From positions 5,146,001 through 5,210,000 of the forward strand of contig NZ_CP139559.1 in assembly GCF_034263275.1 (NCBI RefSeq): a stretch of 64,000 bases of DNA, read 5' to 3'. This DNA comes from Mucilaginibacter sp. cycad4. Its GTDB lineage: Bacteria > Bacteroidota > Bacteroidia > Sphingobacteriales > Sphingobacteriaceae. Under the pieces are notes generated by a model that saw only the letters and a list, made by a program, of their open reading frames with translations, was not told the DNA's origin and made no database searches. Positions 51,905 to 59,942 of this stretch are shown piece by piece; position 1 is the stretch's first letter; every line of letters starts with the position of its first letter. The position numbers were made by a program, and so were the translations under genes.

Positions 51905-53824
51905 TTAAAACATATATCGTTTAAACGCTTCCATAGCCTCATATTCGGCAAGGCCGAGGCGGTCATAGCGTTGGGCTGTATCGCGGGTCCGGTCTTCGGC
52001 CCTTACCCAAAACTCCCGTGCGTCATCACCCGGGAATACCGGCCTGTCCTTTTGCGACTGGTGTTTGAAGATCGCATTACGTTTGCGGATCACTTCCTGT
52101 GGTGACAATGGTACCGCCATTTCTATCTCATAGGTTTCAAACTCGTGCCATGCGCCGCGGTACATCCACAGCCAGCAATCCTCTACCCAGGCTTCCTTGC
52201 CTTTTAACCTGTCAAGTGCTGCCAATATGATCTTGAAACACACTAAATGCGTACCGTTAGGATCAGCAAAGTCACCGGCCGCAAAAATTTGCTGTGGTTT
52301 TACTTTTTGAAGCAGGTCGATGGTCAATTGAATATCTTCCTCACCTACCGAGTTCTTTTTGGTTTTGCCGGTTTCGTAAAACGGCAGCGCCATGAAGTGG
52401 ATATGGTCATCCTGCAGTCCTGCATATCTTGCTCCCGAAATCGCTTCCGTTTTCCGGATGAAGCCTTTTACATTCCTGATCTCCTGGGTATCGATCTCGT
52501 TTGGCTGTTTAGTCGGGAAGAAGGCACGCATATCTTCATAGGATTGTTTCAGGTGCGCGGTGTCTTCGCCAATGCTTTTTGTAAAGTCGATAGCGAATTC
52601 CATGTACCTCAATACATCGTCATCCCATACCGCGGTATTACCCGAGGTTTGGTAAGCTACGTGTACATCATGCCCCTGATCTACCAATCGGATAAATGTA
52701 CCGCCCATCGAGATCACGTCATCATCCGGGTGTGGGGAAAAGATGATAGAACGTTTTTTGGCAGGTAATGCCCTTTCCGGTCTTTGCGAATCGTCGGCAT
52801 CCGGTTTACCACCCGGCCAGCCGGTGATGGTATGCTGGATCTGGTTAAAAATATCGATATTGATATTATATACCGGGCCCTGCTCTACGGCAAGTTGGGC
52901 CATGCCGTGGTTATTATAATCTTCTTCCGTTAGTTTCAGTACCGGTTTGTTGATTTCGCTTGCCAGCCAGATCACCGCTTTCTTTTTCAGCTGGCTGTCC
53001 CATACGCAGTCTTTTACTAACCATGGGGTATCAAACCGCGTCAGCTCTGATGCCGCTGCTTCGTCCAGTACAAACTCTACATGGTCGGATAGTTGCAGGT
53101 AGGTTGCCGGTACTTCGCCCGAGATCTCCCCTTCTACTGCTTTCTTGATGATTGGCGCTTTCTTCCTGCTCCAGGCCATCAGGATGATCTCCCTTGCCTT
53201 GAAGATGGTGCCGATACCCATCGTGATTGCCTTGGTTGGCACATTCGCCTTACCACCAAAATCCCTTGAGGCATCACTCCTTGTTAAATCATCTAAAGTG
53301 ACCATCCGAGTACCTGAGTTGGGTGCGGAGCCTGGTTCGTTGAAACCGATGTGGCCTGTACGGCCGATACCTAAGATTTGAAGGTCTAATCCTCCCAGTT
53401 CTTCAATCTGCTTTTCGTAGGCCAGGCAGTACCCTGCCACCGCCTCTTTATCCAATGTGCCATCCGGGATATGCACATTCGTTTTATCTATATCAATATG
53501 GCTGAAAAGGTTTTCATACATGAAGGTCACATAGCTTTGAGCCGCTGTGGGTTTCATGGGGTAGTACTCATCCAGGTTGAAAGTGATCACATTTTTAAAG
53601 CTCAAGCCTGTTTCTTTGTGCTGCCTTACCAGTTCGGCATATACCCCTATCGGGGTTACACCGGTGGCAAGTCCTAATACCGCTTTTTCGCCTTTGGCCT
53701 GTTTTGCGCGGATCAGATCTGCTATCCGGTTCGCTACTGCCACTGAGGCTTCCTGCTGGTTGTTGTATACGCTTACCGGTAACTTCTCGTAACGTGTCTC
53801 TTCCAATAAATTTAATCGTGCCAT
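51905..53824 (-). CDS. nagB: Glucosamine-6-phosphate deaminase fused to a PIG-L (LmbE) deacetylase domain
   Basis: 639 aa. N-terminal NagB domain (about 1-275): GLATGVTPIGVY, FNLDEYYPM with Asp85, and GIGRTGHIGFNEPGS with His158 and Glu163. C-terminal PIG-L domain (about 350-639): IFSPHPDDDVISMGG with the metal-binding HPDDD at 365-369, and GDFADPNGTHLV. In E. coli NagB the active-site loop reads GNDGH; here the equivalent Asp is Thr156, so activity should be tested. The fusion is known in Bacteroidota and suggests N-deacetylation of an amino sugar coupled to deamination. A TATATTTG -7 box lies upstream. Confidence 0.93.
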   Translation of the reverse strand: MARLNLLEETRYEKLPVSVYNNQQEASVAVANRIADLIRAKQAKGEKAVLGLATGVTPIGVYAELVRQHKETGLSFKNVITFNLDEYYPMKPTAAQSYVTFMYENLFSHIDIDKTNVHIPDGTLDKEAVAGYCLAYEKQIEELGGLDLQILGIGRTGHIGFNEPGSAPNSGTRMVTLDDLTRSDASRDFGGKANVPTKAITMGIGTIFKAREIILMAWSRKKAPIIKKAVEGEISGEVPATYLQLSDHVEFVLDEAAASELTRFDTPWLVKDCVWDSQLKKKAVIWLASEINKPVLKLTEEDYNNHGMAQLAVEQGPVYNINIDIFNQIQHTITGWPGGKPDADDSQRPERALPAKKRSIIFSPHPDDDVISMGGTFIRLVDQGHDVHVAYQTSGNTAVWDDDVLRYMEFAIDFTKSIGEDTAHLKQSYEDMRAFFPTKQPNEIDTQEIRNVKGFIRKTEAISGARYAGLQDDHIHFMALPFYETGKTKKNSVGEEDIQLTIDLLQKVKPQQIFAAGDFADPNGTHLVCFKIILAALDRLKGKEAWVEDCWLWMYRGAWHEFETYEIEMAVPLSPQEVIRKRNAIFKHQSQKDRPVFPGDDAREFWVRAEDRTRDTAQRYDRLGLAEYEAMEAFKRYMF

Positions 53825-53862
53825 GAATCTTAGGAAATGTAAATGAGGTTAGTTGTTCAAAA

Positions 53863-53870
53863 CAAATATA
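53863..53870 (-). promoter_or_regulatory. -7 element (TATATTTG) for the nagB fusion gene
   Basis: Exact TAnnTTTG on the minus strand, about 40 bases before the ATG at 53824. Confidence 0.55.
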
Positions 53871-53933
53871 TCAGATATTTACATAGTGCCGTTATTATTT
53901 TAACTTTTGCGGCAGTGCAAACGCATTTAAAGG

Positions 53934-53953
53934 GGGTTAACACGGGTTAACAC
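53934..53953. promoter_or_regulatory. Tandem GGGTTAACAC repeat in the nagB-anmK divergent region
   Basis: Two abutting exact 10-base copies, each with the palindrome GTTAAC, lie 64 bases upstream of the nagB -7 box. One helical turn of spacing would place two regulator molecules on the same face. A hairpin at 54058-54084 (GCACCTG/CAGGTGC) lies between this site and anmK. The remaining parts of the 443-base gap show no gene. Confidence 0.45.
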
Positions 53954-54267
53954 ATTTCAAATATTTACAACACAACACGTTAATAATCAATATTTTAATC
54001 ACAGCCATGGGTTACACTAAACTGATATTTTTGAGCGACTAACACATCCGAACGTTTGCACCTGTTATTGACAAAAGCAGGTGCTGATGAAACCTGACCC
54101 GTTTAACCGGCATCAGGCTATAAAACAAGTGTCATTTGATACTGATAGTTTGCCAATATCATTGTCTTATTTCGTTAGCTATATTAACAACAAATCATCG
54201 TAACTAAAATATTAAATGCGTTTGCCCCAACTTTTGCGGGTTGCCGCACAAATAGTAATTTAAGCCC

Positions 54268-55461
54268 ATGATACCATTGAACCATAACCTGCAACACCTG
54301 TTTAGCATCGCTCAAAAACCATCAAAAATGGGCATAGGCCTAATGTCGGGCACCTCATTGGATGGGCTTGACATTGCCCTGTGTAAATTTACCGGGAATG
54401 GTTTAAGCACACATTTTGAGCTGATGCAATTTATCACCATCCCCTATCCGGATAGTTTTAAGCAGGAAGTTCAGCAGGTGTTTGCCCGGCGCAATGCCGA
54501 TCTTGAAAAGGTAACTTTACTGAACGCTTATATCGGCAGCTATCATGCCGAACTGATATTGCAGGCACTTGATCAATGGCATGTCGAGCCACAAGAGGTT
54601 GATTTTATCGCCAGTCATGGTCAAACTATTTACCATGCACCCCAGCGTTTACATCAGCATAAAAACTATCCTAACGCCACCCTGCAAATTGGCGACGGCG
54701 ACCATATTGCCGTAAAAACCGGTATATTAACCATCAGCGATTTCAGGCAAAAGCATATTGCTGCCAGGGGAGAGGGCGCTCCGCTGGCTTTATATGGAGA
54801 TGTATTATTAGGCAATAAACCCGGCGAGAACCGGGTATTGTTAAATATAGGAGGCATTGCCAATTTAACCTGGTTGCCGGGCGACGGTGATTTTAGCCGT
54901 GTGCTTTGCACCGATATAGGCCCCGGCAATACACTCATCGATGCTGCCTGCCGTAAATATTTTGATAAGCCATTTGATGAAGATTCGGTTATAGCTTATA
55001 GCGGAACCGTAAATGGGGACCTATTAACGGCACTCCTCTCCCATCCCTTTTTTAAAGAAAAAGCACCTAAAACCACCGGACCAGAACTGTTTAATCTTGA
55101 TATAGTTGCCGAAGCACAGGAACAATCAGGCATAAAGCAAATTAGCAATCAAGATCTTGTTTGTACCTTAAGTGCCTTTACAGCGGCATCTATAGCAAGC
55201 TTTATCAGGGAAAATATCTCCGGAGATGATATTAAAATTTTCACCAGCGGTGGCGGAGCGAGAAATCCGTTTGTTGTTGGCGAATTAAAAAAATTATTGC
55301 CGGAAACATTAATTGAAGATAGCAGTACAATGGGGATTAATCCCGACGCCAAGGAAGCGATACTGTTTGCGCTGTTAGGCAATGAAGCATTATGCGGTGA
55401 ACCGATCAGGATCGGTGTTAACCCTGCGGTATTGATGGGGAAATTTTGTCTCCCGGTTTGA
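54268..55461 (+). CDS. anmK: 1,6-anhydro-N-acetylmuramic acid kinase
   Basis: 397 aa. Opens 1,6-anhydroMurNAc with ATP to give MurNAc-6-phosphate in peptidoglycan recycling. N-terminal MGIGLMSGTSLDGLDIALCKF, FIASHGQTIYH, RGEGAPL, NIGGIANLTWLPG, DIGPGNTLIDA and the FTSGGGARNPF motif are conserved. Divergent from nagB, which may take the amino-sugar product onward. Confidence 0.96.
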   Translation: MIPLNHNLQHLFSIAQKPSKMGIGLMSGTSLDGLDIALCKFTGNGLSTHFELMQFITIPYPDSFKQEVQQVFARRNADLEKVTLLNAYIGSYHAELILQALDQWHVEPQEVDFIASHGQTIYHAPQRLHQHKNYPNATLQIGDGDHIAVKTGILTISDFRQKHIAARGEGAPLALYGDVLLGNKPGENRVLLNIGGIANLTWLPGDGDFSRVLCTDIGPGNTLIDAACRKYFDKPFDEDSVIAYSGTVNGDLLTALLSHPFFKEKAPKTTGPELFNLDIVAEAQEQSGIKQISNQDLVCTLSAFTAASIASFIRENISGDDIKIFTSGGGARNPFVVGELKKLLPETLIEDSSTMGINPDAKEAILFALLGNEALCGEPIRIGVNPAVLMGKFCLPV

Positions 55462-55531
55462 TTAATTATTTCAACGCAGAGACGCATCACATCGTCTCCG
55501 GCAAGCAAATTAAAACGCGATCATGTTCCCT

Positions 55532-55835
55532 CAGGGTCTCTCGCAGATTTAGGTTTACCCATAAAATCTAAATGTGCACTAAGCAGCGGTTACACGGTAA
55601 GTTTACGATTACGAGACTCCGCTGGAGTCTATTTTTCTTTAAATTTTGTCTATAAACACGTGGCCTCTCTGAGACCAAATGGCAGACCGGGTATACTAAT
55701 ATAAAACATTGCCGGCCTCAGCGGGGCCACGTGTTTATAGCTAAAACGAACAGTTTTTTGGATCCGTAGGTGCCTCCTGTCGCAATTTTAGGTTAATGAA
55801 TTTTGTGGGTAAACTTAAATCTGCGAGAGACCCTG
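55532..55835. repeat. Nested long inverted repeats between anmK and the glycosyltransferase gene
   Basis: Outer arms 55532-55566 (CAGGGTCTCTCGCAGATTTA...) and 55800-55835 are near-perfect inverted copies. Inside are a perfect 16-bp pair, 55650-55665 (CTATAAACACGTGGCC) with 55725-55740, and a small hairpin AGACTCCGCTGGAGTCT at about 55614-55630. The rest of the 504-base gap 55462-55965 holds no gene; near 55905-55960 is a partial copy of the GTCATTTCG repeat. Confidence 0.85.
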
Positions 55836-55965
55836 ATAGGACGTTAAATTCCTGTAAGAGCAGGGCGTAGAAGACTTCTCCTAACCTCCGGTACACAAAT
55901 CCCCTTTGGCTCGTCGAAATGACACCTTTTATTAATGAGAAAATTAAAAGATATTCAAACATAAA

Positions 55966-56868
55966 TCAACGCCCCATCTGCTGCCTCACAAAGCGCCTCA
56001 CACGTTGCAGCAGTGTTCCTTTTCTGTTAGCCAGGAAATGTTTAATGGCCCTATAAGCCTGCTCATTTTCCTGTATCACCTCCGGAAATTGTGTTACCTG
56101 TTTGCGTGCCATTTGTACGTGGTAAATATCTTCGTTATTAGAGTGTACACCCGTACCGTCATGGCCTATATTTTGAATAAGCGATTGCGAGGGGTTCAGC
56201 GTCAACCCGTTCTTCAAAAAGATAGAGGCATACCAACGGATGGCCCATGAATTATTTTTACCAGCTTTAAACTGTTCTATCTGCTTCCAGAAGTTCATTT
56301 TGCCTTCTATCGAAAACCGGGCTATTTTCAGCGTATCAAACTGATCAATCAGCTTATCAACATCAGGTTCAAAGTTTTTCCAGGCACGGGCCCAGGTTGC
56401 CCAGCCCCAGCTGGTGGCCGCACGGTAAAAGAAAGTTTCGGGCAGGGTTTTATCATGCAGGTTGTACATATATGCGCCAATATGCATTACCTGTTCATGG
56501 TTTGCATATTTTGTTAGCGCGTCATTGAAATACTGCAGGGTATACGGTGAAGATAACAGGTCGTCTTCAAATACGATCACTTTGCCATATTCATACACCA
56601 ACTGCGTTACCCCGCTAATAATGGATTCGGCCAAACCGAGGTTATGATCACGCAAAACAACTTTTACGGATTTAAAACCGCTTACATCTTTTACCAGTTG
56701 CCTCACCTGTTCAACCTTCGGTTTATCAGTGTCGGTTTTGGCTGCATCGCAAAAAATATACAGGCGCGACTCATCGGCCAGTAAATTTTGCTGCAAATAA
56801 CTGATGGTACGGCGGGTATGATCGGGCCGGTTGTAAACAAAAAGGGCTATAGGGGCAAGGTTTTGCAT
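55966..56868 (-). CDS. Glycosyltransferase (GT-A fold)
   Basis: 300 aa. N-terminus APIALFVYNRPDHTRRTI with the nucleotide-binding start of a GT-A fold, and the metal-binding motif EDD at 101-103 (IVFEDDLLSSPYTLQYF). GT2- or GT13-like; the acceptor is unknown. No signal peptide, so cytoplasmic or membrane-associated. Possible promoter TACCTTCG at 56934-56941. Confidence 0.85.
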   Translation of the reverse strand: MQNLAPIALFVYNRPDHTRRTISYLQQNLLADESRLYIFCDAAKTDTDKPKVEQVRQLVKDVSGFKSVKVVLRDHNLGLAESIISGVTQLVYEYGKVIVFEDDLLSSPYTLQYFNDALTKYANHEQVMHIGAYMYNLHDKTLPETFFYRAATSWGWATWARAWKNFEPDVDKLIDQFDTLKIARFSIEGKMNFWKQIEQFKAGKNNSWAIRWYASIFLKNGLTLNPSQSLIQNIGHDGTGVHSNNEDIYHVQMARKQVTQFPEVIQENEQAYRAIKHFLANRKGTLLQRVRRFVRQQMGR

Positions 56869-56989
56869 TGTATGATTTCAGCAGATCAGGTATTGAAATT
56901 AACCACCCGGCATTTAGCAGGGCATTAAATTTGCGAAGGTAAAATTATACCATAACCTCCCGATTGCAAACAAATAAAATAATTTGTTT

Positions 56990-58942
56990 TTATTCTGCCG
57001 ATTTTACAGTAAATGTGGTGCGGCGGTTAAGCTGCCTGCCCTCGGGGTTATCCTTGCCATTTGGCAATTTGTTTGGGGCAACGGGCATCCTTTTTCCATA
57101 GCCTTTTGCCTTAATACGTGATGATTTAATGCCTTGCAATAACAGGTAATCAACACAAGCCTCTGCACGGGCCTGCGACAATTTCATGTTCGCTGCATCG
57201 CTGCCTATCCCATCGGTATGTGAGCCAAGCTCGATTTTAATTTTAGGGTTATCGTTCATGATGGCTACCAGCTTATCCAGGGTATCAAATGATTCGGACC
57301 TGAGATGGGCGTTACCAAAATCAAAATAAATATTCTCAATCGTTATCTGAACATTGATCTTATAATCCTGCAGGCAAATTTCGGGGTTAATGAGCGTGTC
57401 AATACCCGGCTTTACTATCGGCGCAGGAATAACTTTGGTAAAGTACCCCTTTTGCGAGATCTCCAGCTTATACCTGGGCAGCTTTTCCTTTACCTGGAAA
57501 ACATAATCGCCTTTGGCATCGGTTACCTTAACAACCAAACCCATTTTAACGTTTGGATCTTTAAGGATCACCCTTGCTCCGGCCATGCCGCTGTTAGTGC
57601 GGCAATCAATAACACGGCCACTGATATATAAAAATTTATACTGCCCGGTGAACAGGCTTAAACAACAATCAGAGCCGCGCGCCGAACTCAGGTAAAATTT
57701 ATTTGCATTGGTTGGATCAAGGCTGTAATAAAGATCGTCTTTAGATGAGTTAACCGGGTAGCCTAAATTAACCGGGGCCGACCAATGGCCAAAATCGCCT
57801 TCGCTGCGGTAAACATCAAAGCCGCCCATGCCGGTAAAACCATTCGAGCTAAAAAACAACACTTTATCAGCCTGGTCATAATATGGCGACTGTTCATCAT
57901 ATGCTGTATTTACTGCATCGCCCAGGTTACTTACAGTTTTCGGTTGCCCGGTATCATCAAGGTTACTTTCCCAAATGTCGTCACCACCTTCACCGCCGGG
58001 CCTGTCGGATGAGAAAAACAATCGCCGGCCATCGGCACTAACAAAAGGATGTTTGGAATTATAGCCCTCGGCATTAACGGTATTATTCAGCCTTACCGGC
58101 TGCTGCCATACACTGCTTACCAGTCGACTAAAATAAATGGCAGATACTGTTTTCCCGTTCTTTTTATACCAGCGGGTAAGGTACATCCGGGTGCCGGTAC
58201 CATCAAGCGCAGGTGTGGCGTATTCAATTTGTCCTTCTTTATCAAACGCGTTAAAGTTTGTGGCAAGCGCTTTAGTTGAATCAAGGATGGCCGAGCTGTA
58301 AACCCTGTTGGTATAAAACTTATCCTTATCAATCATTCGTGATGAGGTAAACCAATACCTGCCTAAATTTACGGAAAGGGCGTAGTCGCCCTGGTCTTTA
58401 TTTAAAAACACCAAAGCCGATACATCAACGGCGCGGGGGTGCTCCAATTGCTTCAAGGCATACTCGCAGGAGATTATTTCCTTATTAGCAAGAGCGGCAT
58501 ACTGAGGGTCGGGGGCATTGCCTGCAAATTGTTTTAACTGGATCAAAGCTTCATTATACTTCCCGTTTGCCTGCAAACAGATGCCGTACCAAAGCGGGGT
58601 TAAAGGGTACTGTGCTGCCGGCGCTTCTGCAGCTAACCGGGCATACCATATGGTTGCATCAGTATAATCTTTATACAGGCGGTATGATTCGGCCAGGCGA
58701 TAAATAATATATTGATTAGTCTCTGTTTTTTTTGAACTGCTTTTTTTGCCTGCAGATGAATACCGTACGTTGCTTTTCGGTTCATCAGTTGTACCATCGG
58801 CAATATGTTTGTAATAATAAGCGGCAGTATAGTACTCATGCCTGTTGAAGGCAGTATCGGCCAGGGCCCTGTAGTTTTTCACCTGTCCAAATGAAACCGC
58901 CGGAAAAAACAATAGTAAGAAATAAGGTAATAGTTTTTTCAT
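56990..58942 (-). CDS. OmpA-family protein with TPR and beta-propeller repeats (T9SS-associated)
   Basis: 650 aa. Signal peptide MKKLLPYFLLLFFPAVSFGQ; TPR-like helices (about 22-190); WD40-like PD40 repeats (about 200-420, for example HPFVSADGRRLFFSSDRPGG); a CarboxypepD-like beta-sandwich (about 425-500); and an OmpA C-terminal peptidoglycan-binding domain (about 520-645, IELGSHTDGIGSDAANMKLSQARAEAC). This matches the PorE-like type. It follows PorP/SprF by 1 base, so they form one operon. It probably anchors a type IX secretion complex to the cell wall. Confidence 0.93.
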   Translation of the reverse strand: MKKLLPYFLLLFFPAVSFGQVKNYRALADTAFNRHEYYTAAYYYKHIADGTTDEPKSNVRYSSAGKKSSSKKTETNQYIIYRLAESYRLYKDYTDATIWYARLAAEAPAAQYPLTPLWYGICLQANGKYNEALIQLKQFAGNAPDPQYAALANKEIISCEYALKQLEHPRAVDVSALVFLNKDQGDYALSVNLGRYWFTSSRMIDKDKFYTNRVYSSAILDSTKALATNFNAFDKEGQIEYATPALDGTGTRMYLTRWYKKNGKTVSAIYFSRLVSSVWQQPVRLNNTVNAEGYNSKHPFVSADGRRLFFSSDRPGGEGGDDIWESNLDDTGQPKTVSNLGDAVNTAYDEQSPYYDQADKVLFFSSNGFTGMGGFDVYRSEGDFGHWSAPVNLGYPVNSSKDDLYYSLDPTNANKFYLSSARGSDCCLSLFTGQYKFLYISGRVIDCRTNSGMAGARVILKDPNVKMGLVVKVTDAKGDYVFQVKEKLPRYKLEISQKGYFTKVIPAPIVKPGIDTLINPEICLQDYKINVQITIENIYFDFGNAHLRSESFDTLDKLVAIMNDNPKIKIELGSHTDGIGSDAANMKLSQARAEACVDYLLLQGIKSSRIKAKGYGKRMPVAPNKLPNGKDNPEGRQLNRRTTFTVKSAE

Positions 58943-58943
58943 A

Positions 58944-59942
58944 TTATATCCTTGGGCAAATTGGGGCCGGAGAATCAGTGTAACGACTAAATATATAGCT
59001 TATTGACAATTCAAAACCGCCGCGGCCGGATGTAACAGCGCGAAGCCCCGAAGTATTAAAATCATAACTGGCACCAATCACCATTCTTCGGATGTGGTAG
59101 CCAACGTTGGCAATTGCAGCATCCTGTAACCGCACCATACCACCAAGTACCAGGCCGTTATCATCGGCAAACTTAAGTTCAGAGTATAATCCGAAAGCTT
59201 TGATCTCGCCTTTGCCTTGTTTAACATAAACTGCGTTAGGGATCAGGTCGAAAAAATCAGAAGCTTTTATACGGACGCCGCCATGTGCTGTAAACCGCAT
59301 AGGCAATTTGCTGGCGATACCGCCCGCGGCAAAAGGATCTGTTACATCATTAATATGGTTAATACTAAGCCCGCCAAACAAATTGGCTTTGTTCATCGGG
59401 TCGGCATTATAATAATAGATGCCGGCACCTGCGTCAAATACCGTTTTTGACGAATAGCCAAAATTTTCAAAATTGGGCAATGTTGGGTCAAAGCCGCTGT
59501 TAGGGTCATACTGGTTATCGGACTGGAGCTTACCCGGATCAAAGCTGCGGTTGATAACACCCGCCTGCAAACCAAAGTGCAGCCGCTGATTACCATCGCC
59601 TGACAGGGTTATGCCATAACCGAATGAGCCATAAGCTGTAAAGTAATTATACCCGGCAGTGCCTGCTTTTTGATCGAGGATATTAAGGCCGATGCCCACT
59701 TTATCGGTCGGTTTAAAATCGGCAGATACCCCTGCTGTGCGGTATCCATTGCTGATGCTTGACCATTGGTCCCTGTAGTTGGCAGATAAGCGCGTATCAC
59801 CGTCAAAAACGCCCGTAAGCGCCGGGTTTAGCCATAGCGGGTAAGCATAATATTGTGAAAAATGCGGGTCAACCTGCGCCTTCGCCGTTCCTGCAACTGC
59901 AAACTGCAGCGCTATCGTAATAATGAGTATTAGTTTTTTCAT
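58944..59942 (-). CDS. Type IX secretion PorP/SprF family outer-membrane protein
   Basis: 332 aa. Signal peptide ending TAKAQ, then the family opening DPHFSQYYAYPLWLNPALTGVFDGDTRLSANYRDQW and a beta-barrel-like pattern ending GGFELSISYIF. PorP/SprF proteins are paired with T9SS cargo that carry type B sorting domains, matching the upstream adhesin. Its ATG overlaps the adhesin stop by 4 bases (59939-59942). Confidence 0.94.
   Translation of the reverse strand: MKKLILIITIALQFAVAGTAKAQVDPHFSQYYAYPLWLNPALTGVFDGDTRLSANYRDQWSSISNGYRTAGVSADFKPTDKVGIGLNILDQKAGTAGYNYFTAYGSFGYGITLSGDGNQRLHFGLQAGVINRSFDPGKLQSDNQYDPNSGFDPTLPNFENFGYSSKTVFDAGAGIYYYNADPMNKANLFGGLSINHINDVTDPFAAGGIASKLPMRFTAHGGVRIKASDFFDLIPNAVYVKQGKGEIKAFGLYSELKFADDNGLVLGGMVRLQDAAIANVGYHIRRMVIGASYDFNTSGLRAVTSGRGGFELSISYIFSRYTDSPAPICPRI

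Noticed and set aside
52247..52768. 173-codon frame opposite the nagB fusion gene
   Set aside because: Antisense shadow; the minus-strand gene has intact family motifs.
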